Program-made: the position numbers and the translations under genes
Part shown: positions 45,196-63,063 of the stretch, piece after piece
Layout of the letters: each line of letters begins with the position of its first letter
Numbering within the stretch: position 1 is the first letter of the stretch
The notes under the pieces: generated by a model
What the model was told of the DNA's origin: nothing
The model's database searches: none
Seen by the model: the letters and a program-made list of their open reading frames with translations, nothing else
Assembly (NCBI GenBank): GCA_963971535.1
Contig: OZ020591.1
Location: 22,501-86,500 of the forward strand
Length of the DNA: 64,000 bases
Source: Notolepis coatsorum
Taxonomy: Eukaryota; Chordata; Actinopteri; Aulopiformes; Paralepididae
Direction: 5' to 3'

Positions 45196-46993
45196 TACCT
45201 GCACTCATTGTATAACAGTACTATACAATAATATTCTATATAGTGCAAAGCACATGACTGTATTGAAGACATTATCATTGGCTCTAGCAGGGACTGTGTA
45301 TGTGTGTATAATAATTATTTCAAATTGTTATTTTTTTTTGTTTAGGATAAGCTGTGGACTTCTCAAAGCTATTATCAAGCACTACAAGACAAATGGACTG
45401 ACACCACGTGATAGAAAAAAACAACGAGAACCCACAAAAAGTTTCTCTGTAAAGAAGACTGTCAACGTGTTGTGGATTTTCTCACCAATTATGCAGAGGT
45501 CCATTCTATTGTCTTGCCTGGTAGACATCCTGGCCACAGAGACTACACTGCCAAGTTACTTCCAAGCAATCTGACAAAAGCGTCACTCTGGCGTCTCTAC
45601 AAACCTGCTGGGGAGGAAGCAGGTATGTGTGTTTGTTATTTATTCATTTATTTCATGAAGGCTGTGCAGCTGGAGAGAGACTTAAGACTATTGCTCACCA
45701 CTCTTCTGCAGTCAAGTAAGCTCTTGGTTATCTCAGGCCCATTGCCATGTATAGGACGAGGTGACATGAGGTACAGCCGCCTGGACTGCAACATTCCATA
45801 ATGTTGATAATTTTCTACTGTTCTATAATAAGCATGATCTGTTCAACTGTGAAATGCAATGTTGAAGGAGCCAAGCTGCTTTCATCAAATATCCTTCTCA
45901 CAATACAATCTCTCCAATGTACTTATTGACATCACTTAAGTTCAAGCCCCCCTCCATAAACCACTTGTGTTTACACATCAATTGTGTAAATTTGCAGCAT
46001 AGACCAGTCCTGAGTAGCCATCCTCTGGCATTGTGTATATGTAATGTGTACTATTACCAAGACAAAGACATTAACAATCTAACATTCCATAAACCACTTG
46101 TGTTTACACATCAATTGATTAAGTACACCAGTCCTGAGTAGCCAATAGCCATCCTCTGTCATTGTGTATGTAATAAGTCATTTTTTTTATTAATTTTTTT
46201 TTATTTATATTTTATTCTAGGACATCGCATTGTTGGTCAGGGGAGCTTTCTTCAGCTGTGGAAAACCCTTCTGCCCCAGATAACAATCACCAAACCGAGG
46301 ACAGATTTGTGTTGGGAATGCTACAAAAACAACTACCAGTTGAGTCAAGCGGCTGGCAAGCCGGATAAATTGCAGACAGAAAAATTGCAGGTGCAATTAC
46401 AACAACTGGCCCGTGTTAAGAGAGAGCGCGAGCTGTTGCAGGATATGACTGCTTCCACCAAAAAGACCTGTGCGGAATTGCAGCTGAGTCTAGGCCCTTC
46501 CACACCGGCAAGCAAAGACATCACAATGCACTACAGCTTTGATTATGCACAGCAGGTGAGAATCCGATCCTATTACAATGTAGCTTTTTGTTGTTAACTT
46601 ACTTGACAAAAAACGTTTGTTTGCTGTATTACAGCATTACATCATGTTGTGTAATATTTAAAATGACAATCACCATCACAATCACTACAGCACTACTGTA
46701 CTACTACACTACAACATTATTTCAATGTATCATTTTTCTTTCTTCCGTCAGGTGCACTACCCCTCTCACCCTCTTCAAGTTGGGCCGATGTATTTTGCAA
46801 CACCGCGCAAGTGTGGCCTGTTTGGCGTACATTGTGAAGGGCTGACAAAGCAGGTGAATTACCTGATTGATGAAGGGATGGCCACGAGTAAGGGTAAGAG
46901 ACTCCAAGATACCAACATCTTCCCAGCCATAGCAGAGCTCTTGGTCACTTTATCTGTCTGTAAACTGTCCTTTCATTGTGTCCTTAGCTGAGA

Positions 46994-47142
<149 letters not shown>

Positions 47143-47570
47143 TGGACCCTGCATCCATACACTGTAGACATTGACTTTTATTTTATCTTCCTAAAATTGT
47201 TTATTTTTTATTGTGATGTTACCTACTAAGATAAGATGATCCTTTATTAATCCCCTTGGAAATTCTGGTGTCAAAGCAGCATGGGAGGGGGGGTACATAG
47301 AAATGGACTATTTTATTGTATCTTCCTAATAATAATTATTGTTTATTAATTGTGCACTGTTGAGCTATATAACGCTGTCTGCATAATGACAATAAAGACT
47401 CTAGAAATATTCTATTCTATTTAATTTTATTAAAGCACTTTGGTTTGTGCTTAAGGTCAACGAGGTCAAGCTCCTGTCTGTACAAGCTGGCAGAAGACGA
47501 GCCAAATTAACTTCAATTAATATCTGAAACTACTAACCTTCATACCATCTTTTACTAGTATCCATCTTAC

Positions 47571-48130
47571 TACATTTACATTTTACATTTAGTCATTTAG
47601 CTGACGCTTTTATCCAAAGCGACTTACAAGTTCTGTACGACAAGCCATCAGGAAGGGCACAACTCTATCAGCTGAGCAACAATGTTCATCAAAGTGTTGA
47701 GTGCTACAGTGTAGGTTAGTTTATTAGGACAAGTGCATGACAGTACGGTTAGTTAGGGTTAGATTTTTTTATAGTTTTTTTTTTTAATTCAGATAATGGT
47801 TGAAGAAGTGCGTCTTTAGTCGACGGCGAAAGATTGGACGTGATTCGGCTGTCCTAACTGGGGTGGGTAGTTCATTCCACCATTGTGGGGCAAGGACTGA
47901 GAATAGGCGACTTCTCTTTGATGACCCTCCCGGAGCTTGGATAGGAGTAGGTCTGAGGCGGCCAGAAGATGCAGAGCGTAGGGGTCTTGAGGGTGTGTAG
48001 TTAGAGACCATTGACCGGAGGTAGGCGGGAGCGGTTCCCTTTGCCGCACGGTATGCTAGGTCGAGGGCCTTGAAGCGGATTCGTGCAGCAATGGGGAGCC
48101 AGTGCAGGTCCCTAAGAAGTGGGGTGACTA
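47571..48130 (-). mobile_element. 5'-truncated L2 (RSg-1-like) LINE
   Basis: On the minus strand it reads MVSNYTPSRPLRSASSGRL and APQWWNELPTPVRTAESRP, then the 3' end with TTTGGATAAAAGCGTCAGCT and an AAATGTAAATGT tail. Copy B has the uninterrupted site at about 55676 (TACTAC on either side). Confidence 0.88.
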
Positions 48131-49455
48131 CTACTACCTACTATGCTAATAATGTCTATACTACTATGCATTGAAAACGTTATTAACAGATTGCAGAATG
48201 GGCACAATACAGTACAGCTCAATACAAACAAGAGATGAAGATCGGGTCCTGAGGAGAGATAACTGCCATGGCAGCACTTAATTATGTTAATGCTATTCAG
48301 GTGAGGGGCGTTGCTGGAGGGGGTTTGTTGACGCCCAGTTGAAACTGTCTGAAGTGTGAAAAGTGGCCTTCCTTTGAGAGGGCTTTCAACCCCTTAACAC
48401 TTTGAGTGCCGGGACCCGTCTTTAGACGTCTTTGCTGGCCATGCTAAAGTTGCCGGAGGACGCGTTACGTCGTCCTTATATCAATATTTAAAAAATCTGC
48501 GATCGGATTCATATGTCCCCTCCGCTGGCCTGAGATCCACCAGCAGGACCCACTGAGCTCTCTGGCGGTTCAGGAGCGCCATCTGGTGGCCGATCGGCGC
48601 AATCGCCAAACAGGATGTTGAATAGAGGTTGTCATGACGACCGTAGTACTTCCGGGCGCTCGCTATAGGTCATGGGACTCTGGCTCGTCACGCTACACGG
48701 TGATCGATTGGCAATAACTCGATAAACAACATGATTTGGACGTATATACCATTATACAAGCTGGAGATGGACCGGGTAAAAATATATCCCATAATGATAA
48801 GATTTCTACTCGACGATGATCGCCCAACGGCGCGCGGAGACTGGGGTGAGTTTCAGCGTGTAACGTTACCGTCTTCGATACTAACTGCTATTATCAACAT
48901 TTGACCCACATTAGATGATTGGTATAACGCTGCCCACGGAATTATAAACGCCCCCTCGCCCATCCGGTCAACATCAGATCACGTGTAGTAACTTCTAGAA
49001 GTACGTCTAGTTGGAATTTTTTATATCGCGCTGATTGCCATCAAACTGTATTTCATCATCAATATAATGCATTTGGGGCTATATGTGTCACTTGGCAGCG
49101 CTTGCGACCACAACTCGGCCCGCCCCTTTTTCGTATACACGTGAAAACGTTTTTTTTTTTTTTTTTGTGTGTCTTTTTTTTTTTTATATATTATTATAAA
49201 TTGAATGTATAAGCACATATATACTATAAAAACGAACAGTTAGAATATTTAAAAATAGTAACAACCTTTGTTTAAAAGTAGGCTGTTCACGACATGATTT
49301 CAGTGGAACGGGAGGCGTAATAACAATTTGCATTTGAATCGAATCTAAACCTTGGGGGGGTAGCCAGCCCGGAGCGCAACGCCCCCACAATACCTATACA
49401 TACACCTGTTGGCATCTGGTGACACTTTTAATGTGTCTTGCGTTGAGATTGAGAG

Positions 49456-55134
<5,679 letters not shown>

Positions 55135-56517
55135 ATACCCTCAAGACCAACGTCTACAGCACCTCAGAACAAGACTGTACGATGTTAGAAGACCCAACAC
55201 ACACAAAGATACAGATAAGTGCTGAGATCACACACACACACACACACACACACAGATGGACCCTGCATCCATACACTGTAGACATTGACTTTTATTTTAT
55301 CTTCCTAAAATTGTTTATTTTTTATTGTGATGTTACCTACTAAGATAAGATGATCCTTTATTAATCCCCTTGGGGAAATTCTGGTGTCAAAGCAGCATGG
55401 GGGGGGGGGGGTACATAGAAATGGACTATTTTATTGTATCTTCCTAATAATAATTATTGTTTATTAATTGTGCACTGTTGAGCTATATAACGCTGTCTGT
55501 ATAATGACAATAAAGACTCTAGAAATATTCTATTCTATTTAATTTTATTAAAGCACTTTGGTTTGTGCTTAAGCTCCTGTCTGTACAAGCTGGCAGAAGA
55601 CGAGCCAAATTAACTTCAATTAATATCTGAAACTACTAACCTTCATACCATCTTTTACTAGTATCCATCTTACTACTACTACCTACTATGCTAATAATGT
55701 CTATAGCTCAATACAAACAAGAGAATGAAGATCGGGTCCTGAGGAGAGATAACTGCCATGGCAGCACTTAATTATGTTAATGCTATTCAGGTGAGGGGCG
55801 TTGCTGGAGGGGGTTTGTTGACGCCCAGTTGAAACTGTCTGAAGTGTGAAAAGTTGCCTTCCTTTGAGACACCTTTTCACCTCTTAGGCAATCTAGAACA
55901 CAGCCAGTTTTAGAAGTTATAATTGGGCACATCGTGTTCAAAACATTCTCAGATGTCAACATATGACACATCATTTGAAAGCTTAGATTCTGTACTTTAG
56001 CAATCTGGAATAATCTGAAAAATGAAAATGTAGAGATCTGGCATAAAGCGCTGTGAGGTGACACATATATCACGTTCTGGAGAAAGCTGCAGAAAGAGAT
56101 GAAAACATACTTATACATTAGACCATACTTTACTATGAATATGTGAATGAAAAAGTTTAACGTTGCTACACAATGAACAATACATATAGGACTTTGAATG
56201 GGCCCTAATAATGGCAATGTAGCAATAGAATTTAAAAAGTTATAGCCCTGCAAAGAAGGGGACTTTCTCCATAGACAAATAGCGCTGGCAATCTATGGTA
56301 TATGATGAATTTAACCTTAGGCAGCCAAAGTGTTAAGTATCCTAGAATACAACCAGGTTTACAAGTTATAATTGAGCACATCGTGTTAAAAAGATTCTCA
56401 GATTTCAACATATGACACATCATTTGAAAGTTTAGATTCTGTACTTTAGCAATCTGGAATAATCTGAAAAATGAAAATGTAGAGATCTGGCACAAAGCGC
56501 TGTGAGGTGACACATTT

Positions 56518-57366
56518 ATCAGTAACAACAGCCTGATCATAAGTTCCAGTAGTCCGATTGCGCAGGGTATCAAATCTTGTACCAAGGACATATTCAACTG
56601 GGTCTACCCTTCCCCACTTCTCTGTAAAATATTGCCTTCTCTTAGTTTCAGAATTTAAGATACAAAAAGGATTTTCAATTTCTTCAAAGAAAAGATAAAG
56701 ATAGACACTGCTTCACATATTGTTTTGCTTGATTATGGATATCATCAACAATCACTTCCATTGAAGTTACCAAAGAGTTGATTATTGTTTCACCTACACC
56801 TGCCACTTTAAGTTCAGCTACTGTTGCAGCACAGCTGTCTACAAGACTATTATTAAGAAGGACTGGAAGGACTGGGTCAGAAGGGGCACTGCCTGATGGA
56901 AAGTCATCAACATAACTTTCAGCTAAATGTTCAGCTGTAGAGCGGCCTTCACCAGGATCATCACATGGTTGATGACGTGCTTTAAGATGCTTTCGAAACC
57001 CAGAAAAAGTGCAAAAGACATGTAAACAACCAGGCTGACCACATTTAAGACGAGGTGTCCTTCCTGAACAAAGTCTGTGGATCATCCTCAAGTGCCTCAT
57101 CAGTGAATTGGCATTTGCCTGAGAGTTTTTGCAAATGAAACACAACATCTTATCAAAAAACACTGGAGCATCAGAGGCCTCAAGATAAAATATCTTCTCA
57201 GTATCAAAAGTCTGTGCAGCATCAGAGGCCTCAAGATAAAATATCTTCTCAGTATCAAAAGTCTGTGCAGCATCAGAGGCCTCAAGATAAAATATCTTCT
57301 CAGTATCAAAAGTCTGTGCAGCATCAGAGGCCCCAAGATAAAATATCCTCTCAGTATAAAAAAGAA
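56518..57366 (-). pseudogene. TNP2-like transposase of element D, N-terminal portion with two C2H2 fingers
   Basis: On the minus strand 57367-56684 is open. It starts with 17-residue repeats (EASDAAQTFDTEKIFYL), then has two C2H2 fingers: CFICKNSQANANSLMRHLRM... with C-x2-C-x12-H-x4-H, and CGQPGCLHVFCTFSGFRKHL... with C-x4-C-x12-H-x4-H. A segment VAELKVAGVGETIINSLV follows. After a frame change near 56690-56705 the text goes on as ENPFCILNSETKRRQYF and KWGRVDPVEYVLGTRFDTLR up to the insertion of A. The fingers probably bind the element ends. No ATG opens the frame before the fingers, so the start is unknown. The frame change and the insertion both inactivate it. Confidence 0.75.
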
Positions 57367-57375
57367 ATCAGTGCA
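57168..57375 (-). repeat. 51-bp tandem repeat, four copies
   Basis: Units start at 57168, 57219, 57270 and 57321 (the last diverged). Since 51 is a multiple of three, each adds 17 residues before the transposase zinc fingers. The array begins inside the last codons of the neighbouring SAMD3-like gene. Confidence 0.9.
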
Positions 57376-60300
57376 GCATCCCTCATCTCTTTAACCCTGG
57401 GGTTGACATTAGTGGTAGCAGCATCGATCTTGTAAACGGCGGTTTGCAAGAAGTTGTACACATTGGCCAGATCCCGGTTGTATGAGGTACCAAAGACAAA
57501 ATGAGCTTTGAAAAGCTCATCAAAAGAGGCAAGAGAGTCTGGTGACTTACAAGGGATTGCATGTTTGTCAATCACAATGAAGTACTTGTGAATCACACTC
57601 CTCTGGGTCCCCACAGCAAGCAGATAGGGTTGAAGGCTCTCCGTGATGCTGTCCAGATGCCCCTGGACACTGGTCCCAGTCTGTGACAAGAGAACTTCAT
57701 TAGTCTTGCTATTAAAATTAGTCACGGTTTGCAAACAGTGGTCTTTGCATGATTTCAATCATGCAGGTCAATATTAGGGACAGAACTAGGGATGCACGAT
57801 AATTATCAGGCCGATATCAGCAATTATGACGTCATCCCGATAAAAGTATTGATAGCTCTGATAATAAAAAAATATATATATATTTTTTAAACTTTTTTCT
57901 TTTCATGTCAACGTTCACACGCACAATATATGCTTATTTAGGATTTGACTTGATTCAACAACAAAGCAGTCTGGGCAATGGCAAGCCAAAAAATTCTCAA
58001 ACGTGTGGTTATTTGAAGTTTGGATTTTTTTCTTCTCACAACTGAGGTAGGTAGATTACATTTTTAGAGACTAAAGTACCGAAAAAGGTACCGTTGGGTA
58101 CCGGTATCGATTCACAGGTACCGGTACCGTATCGGTTCAAATGTGAACAGCATCCCTACTGACAAAGCACAATACCTGTTGGTTTTTAGTTGTTCAGGGA
58201 AACACATTGTTAATGACATTGACGGATTGTGAATTTTGTGATCGACTATATTTATTTGGAAAAATAAATATAGTCACTTTATTTGAAGAGTCAAAACTGT
58301 TCTCTTGGCTTTGTTTTGTTCATATAGTAATGCTCATGTCATGATAAATCTGGTTAGGTCAAAACTACAGGAATATACATAAAAAAATTAATAATTATAA
58401 TACAATAAATATATATATCGGTTATCGGTATCGACCTTGAGGAGCAGAAAGTTATCGGTATCGATATCGGGGTCAACAAATCAATATCGTGCACCCCTAG
58501 ACAGAACAGTGATCCTTCTTATACTTTAATTTAACTGTAACTAGGGATGCTCGATATTGGCTTTTTTACCGATATACCGATATTGTCCAACTCTTAATTT
58601 CCAATACCGATATCAACCGATACCGATATATGCAGGGTTTCCCCCCCAAAAAACTGAATAATTTCAGGTAATTAACATTACATATGCCTTGTTGTGGAAT
58701 TAACATAACATTATGCATACTTTTGACAATAAATAAAATCAGAATTTGTTCTTACTTGCCTGGGTAAATAAAGGTTGGTTATAGAAATGTAAAAAAAATA
58801 ATTAAATCTTTTTTTACCGATACCGCTATTTTCCTATATCACATTTTAATGCCAATATCGGCCGATAATATAGGTAACTGTAACCTTACCTTTATGAACT
58901 TCACAAGGTAGTCAATGGCTTGTCTGGCTGAGAGCTTTCCCGGTCTCTTGTTGCGGCCCTGAGGTGATGGTGGCATGAGGTGGACAAGCAGCAAGAGGGA
59001 GGACATCTCACTGTCCCATCCTGAAAATACAAAAAATTAAATAAAATAAATCAGAAATACATTTGACTAAAAGCTGTGTTTCCATTTGTTTAAAAAACAA
59101 TTCACCCTTCCATTATTATATTCCTTTAATTCAAGCATACCATTGTTCAGTTCTGTTGTGGATTCAGCATTCTGAAGCAGGTCTTGAAGGTCGCCGGTCT
59201 GGGTGAGGCCACGGCTTTGTTCAAGGACTTTCTGCCTGCAGAAAGTAGGCCACTTCTCCAGGAACTTTGCAGAGATGTCATCACCAAACATCAGACTGAA
59301 ATCCTGCTCAATCTGCAGACAAGATGGAATAAAACATGGTTGAAATTTCTTTGTCATACATTGTTAAATAGTAGGGCTGACCCCTATTAATCGACTAATC
59401 GGTCGAAAGGGGCCGTAGTCGACTGGCCAACCTCTTAGTCGAATATAATTAAAAAAAAAAGAAAAGAAAAAAAAATTATTTTCTTTTATCATTTTTTTCA
59501 AAAGAAAAGAGGCATAGAAGCGTGGCTAACGCTAATGGCACGCATACCAGAGGCTAACTGCCTACGAAAACAGGCACAGAGGCACTGAAAGAGGATTTCA
59601 CCCATCTAATGAACACACTATACTAGACAAATATCAAGATGTATCCATCAGTGGACCAATTGCATGCTTTTGCAGAGGACAAGAAGCCTTCAGTCGACTC
59701 CTTCAGACATTAAGCACCCCCCACAGCCCAAATGGAATGATATATATATATATATATTTTTTTTTATAATCCTAGTCGACCATCCAAATCCTTAGGGACA
59801 GCCCTATTAAATAGGTTCACCCTATGACCAGGGATGTGATCTAAATAGTTTAAAAAGGTCATTTTTTATTTCAGTTAGACTTTAATGCAAGGCAGTTAAA
59901 GAGCCACATACCATTCCTGTGATGTCTAGGAATCGTGGAAAGGTGGTGAATATTTCAGTGGACTTAATTGGGTCATGCACCATTTCTTGGCGATGGGTGA
60001 AGGTCTGTTTCATCTTCTCCTTGATGATTGCTTCATCAGTTGTATGCGTCATCAGTGCACTGGCCTCACGACACTGGGTGTCTGTGGTTAGCTGGTTTTC
60101 CTCACAGAAGGGGGCTCTGTCGCCAGAATTTGGACCACCTGTAACAGTGTAGAAACCACACATACTGCTGCAATACTTTCCAGTGATATGCATTTACTAT
60201 AATGATCCATCTTCACAGTTGCTAGATAAACAGTGGACTGGGACAATCAAAATTACATACCGATCAGTGGCTGAACATTACGGCTCTTCTTTTGTCCCTC

Positions 60301-62700
60301 TGATGCTACTTTTTGAAGTGATTTCACTCTCCATGCCAGAAACCCACTCCCATCTACTGGATTGTAATACTGCTCCTAAAACACAAGAAGAAAAGAGAAA
60401 AAAAAAGTGTTATTTGGTTTAAATGGGCATGTGTAAATGTGTTTATTTCTCTCCTTAAAACGTAACACATGCCCTTCTCTGAAGAATTGCTAAAATCAAG
60501 GTCAACAGGTAGGACATCTGTGGTTCTGAAATTGTTGAGGTTAGGAGAAATGGTCAGCATACAGAAATGTTAACAAATGTTTTGTTGAAATCGTACTCCG
60601 CACAGCCCTATTTTAAGCAATTCCAGAGAAGTGAGGAGTAAAGGGGTTGGTGTTTTATGTACCATGCATGTGATTGGATAATGTTATGCATAATGTTGTG
60701 TTAATTCCACGACAAGAGATATGTAGCCTAATGTGTTAATTACCTGAAATGATTCCTTTTGTGGGTATATCGGTATCGGTTGATATCGGTATTGGATATT
60801 AAAGAGTTGGACAATATCGGTATATCGGATATCGGTAAAAAAGCCAATATCGAACATCCCTAGAAATTATATAACAAGAATGAACTATAAACATAATAAT
60901 TGTTAGACTAGAAGTCTTTATTTGTCATGCAGTTTTAACACACACATGCAAGATGGGCGACCCACAGGAACACACACACACATGCACTGAGTCGCCGATG
61001 AAATGTCTCTCTGCACTTTTCCCTGATGTACTTACATATCCCAAATTGCCCTGGAGATCGGCCAGGTATGGGAATAAGGCAGTGATGCCCTTTGTGTAGT
61101 CTTCTTTAACACGCCTTGAAGGACTCGTCCTACAGTGCACACACACACAAGTATGAGATCCAAACAAAAGTATTGCTGTGCCAATGCCTTCTGCACAATC
61201 TATGTAAAGCGCTTTGGATAACCATTTATCATTTACCAATTCTGCAAAAAGGAGGATCTTAGTAAAAACCAAAAATGTGTATTGGGTGCGTAATGTTTAG
61301 ATGACAACATACCCATGCTCTTTTGCCATGTGCGCAACCAATATCTTCACCATGTCGCGTCTTCTGGTATCCGTTAGGCTTTTTGTCCGAGCATAATCGG
61401 CAATGATCCTCTCTCCTCCAGCTGTGTCCCTCAGAATCTTTTCAGTCATCTAAGCGGGAGTAAAAAGGGGGGGGGACACACACACATGGATAGACAGTCA
61501 TATTTTTAAGCATTGTTCCCACAGGCCCCTAAATTTGGTGGCCAAGTATATTTAACCCTTTCACTGCCACACTACAGAAGGTTAACCCTTTACTATCACA
61601 CTACTGACGGTTACCGTCGGTAGTGTGATAGTAAAGGGTTAACCTTCTGTAGTGTGGCAGTGAAAGGGTTAACCTGCTGTTGTGCGGCAGTGAAAGGGTT
61701 AAGGTGACAAATGTAAACCATGACCCCCCCCCCCCCCCCCCATTTTCTCCCCAATTGTACTTGGCCATCCCCATGCTACCCCTTTATCAGAGTCACCATC
61801 TCCATTTCAAACAGTCATATGCAAAGCTTACCAGAGTGAGACGAGTCAGGTCAGCACCGTTTCTTGGAGCAGGACTAGACTGCAAAATGATGGTGTCATC
61901 AGACTCCCCCTCATTGTCTGCACCAGAGCTGAGAACGGTGCTTTGGCTGGAGTTGCTTGCAGAGGTCCTCACTGAATCTAACAATCATGTAGACATATAA
62001 GTGTGATTAGCAAGAGAGGAATGTTTGTGACAAGTGTAGGAAGGATCCACACGTTACATTACATTGGGCATATATACAAAGATCATTTCAAAGTACAAAA
62101 ATATACAGTACCTGTGTGACATTTTAGGTTAGTCAGGACACGTGTAGCCTTTTTACAACGCATCCACGTTTCCGGCACTCTGATTGGCCAGGTCATGTGA
62201 CATGTGCGCCCAATAGCGTGTTTGCCCATTTCCGCGTCGAACAGCCTGCAAACTACCTGCCGTTCTATCGCCATGCTCTAAGACAAACTCTAACCTTAAC
62301 CAACTTCGAAAGAGTGCCTAAGCTTAACCGGCGAAATAACTTGCCGTCACGCTCTAAGACAAACTCTAACCTTAACCAACTTCGAAGAGTGCCTAAGCTT
62401 AACCAGTGTAGAAACTTGCCGTCCCACGATTGCCGCTCATGTCACATGACCTGGCCAATCAGAGCGAAAAAACGGGAACCCGGAAACGCGGATGCGTTGT
62501 AAAAAGGCTTCAAGCAGCCAGGACTGTATGGATGAGGCTATAAGGCTCCATGTTAGCAACTCACCTTCAGGATTTGGGTCTTGGGGTGAACAAATCTCCA
62601 ACACACCCAGGTCTGGTTTCTTTAGAAGAAACTGAAATGCCTCGTCGTCGACTTCAGTGTTTGAGTCATCATAGACCTTTAAGTCCAAGGTACTAGGAAT
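57351..62700 (-). CDS. SAMD3-like protein of element D, nine in-frame exons
   Basis: Minus-strand exons in order: 62700-62565, 61977-61832, 61449-61313, 61129-61036, 60375-60261, 60138-59912, 59312-59141, 59020-58890, 57680-57351. Every border is GT-AG and all phases agree, giving about 495 codons to the TGA at 57351. Landmarks are LLKKPDLGVLEICSPQD, ILRDTAGGERIIADYARTKS, VKEDYTKGITALFPYLADL, MTHTTDEAIIKEKMKQTFTH, FPRFLDITG, DFSLMFGDDISAKFLEKWP, MSSLLLLVHLMPPSPQGRNK, VQGHLDSITESLQPYLLAVG and FDELFKAHFVFGTSY. The order matches a repeated fish protein often auto-named SAMD3-like; its function is unknown. No ATG was found before exon 3, so the N-terminus is uncertain. It lies head-to-tail just upstream of the zinc-finger transposase, and a second fragment exists at 39779, so I take it as an accessory gene of the transposon. 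Confidence 0.8.
57787..58499. mobile_element. hAT-like MITE family 2 (TAGGGATGCACGATA ends)
   Basis: Starts TAGGGATGCACGATA and ends TATCGTGCACCCCTA, flanked by the perfect 8-bp duplication GACAGAAC (57779-57786, 58500-58507). It is 713 bp, non-coding and rich in TATCGG motifs. It lies in the last intron of the SAMD3-like gene. Confidence 0.92.
58542..58876. mobile_element. hAT-like MITE family 3 beside a splice donor
   Basis: Starts TAGGGATGCTCGATATTGG and is flanked by ACTGTAAC at 58534-58541 and 58877-58884. The right duplication overlaps the last base of the donor hexamer of exon 59020-58890 (GTAAGG at 58889-58884), which is still intact. 335 bp, non-coding, with GATACCGATAT motifs. Confidence 0.88.
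59372..59806 (-). mobile_element. hAT-like MITE family 1, copy 3
   Basis: An inverted copy of the elements at 9781 and 11989. Ends TAGGGCTGACC and, inverted, TAGGGCTGTCC are flanked by the perfect 8-bp duplication TTAAATAG (59364-59371, 59807-59814). It lies in an intron of the SAMD3-like gene. Confidence 0.95.
60590..60862 (-). mobile_element. hAT-like MITE family 3, second copy (left end unclear)
   Basis: The right end (ending CGAACATCCCTA at 60862) and interior match 58542-58876 in inverted orientation, including GTGGAATTAACA-like text. The left part differs and I could not find the matching target duplication, so the left boundary is approximate. Confidence 0.6.
61552..61672. mobile_element. 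121-bp perfect hairpin bounded by TTAA
   Basis: TTAACCCTTTCACTGCC runs to a centre near 61612, and the reverse complement follows to 61672 with almost no mismatch. TTAA occurs at both edges and again inside each arm. A partial third arm follows at 61673-61701. TTAACCC ends suggest a tiny piggyBac-type MITE; it is in an intron of the SAMD3-like gene. Confidence 0.85.
62124..62529. mobile_element. Inverted-repeat insertion in intron 1 of the SAMD3-like gene
   Basis: AGCCTTTTTACAACGCATCC near 62146 is repeated inverted at about 62490-62509, and a second inverted pair (TGATTGGCCAGGTCATGTGA) lies inside. The related intron at 39911-39955 lacks the whole block, giving approximate borders. The interior is related to 10250-10430 in the nested hAT. 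No clean target duplication was found. Confidence 0.75.
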
Positions 62701-62925
62701 CTGTTGTGCAATTTATTTAATTTGTCTTAATTAAAATGTCATAAAAATGGGATATTAAAATAGCCACTGAAAATGTGATCATATGAGGAAGATTGACAGC
62801 CTTAATTGACATACTTAACACCGGTTCCTGACAGGCAGCGAGCGAGCGAACTGGAGACGAAATCGTGCGCGACACTGTCCTGATATGAGGCGGCGTGTGT
62901 CCGGGTGTGTCTGTGTGTGTGTTAC

Positions 62926-63063
62926 CTGGAAGCACACGGGGGCAAAGCAGCCTGCGATTCTTGACCAATAAAAAGTGTTTAGGGGCGTGACTCGGCCGCG
63001 TAATCGCTCAACTAGAGACACAGCGAGCGAATATTTGAGGGGGGAACGACATCGCCGCTCAGT
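62926..63063 (-). other. Possible 5' exon of the SAMD3-like gene
   Basis: On the minus strand a frame is open from 63063 to a donor after 62926 (TTCCAG then GTAACA). It would join in phase to the exon at 62700. The end reads WSRIAGCFAPVCFQ. It has no ATG, so it may be untranslated leader or part of a longer lost exon. The stretch is GC-rich compared with its surroundings, as a promoter might be. Confidence 0.35.

Larger units (their letters stand above)
42964..46893 (+). pseudogene. DUF7869-type gene, copy A: frameshifted and missing the last three exons
   Basis: Exons at 42964-43649, 45346-45622, 46221-46555 and 46752-46893 correspond to exons 1-4 of the copy at 49456. All have GT-AG borders. 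Exon 2 is one base shorter than in copy B (277 versus 278), near 45416-45428, which shifts the frame. Exons 5-7, with the LHCDNCSGQNKN block, are absent. The sequence after exon 4 jumps at about 46983 to the CA-repeat 3' flank that in copy B lies beyond the stop codon. The copy cannot make the full protein. Confidence 0.9.

Noticed and set aside
47784-48049. Two overlapping ORFs as separate genes
   Set aside because: They are two frames of the truncated L2 LINE C-terminus.
62926-63063. Confident first coding exon of the SAMD3-like gene
   Set aside because: The frame and donor fit, but there is no ATG, so it is listed only as a possible exon.
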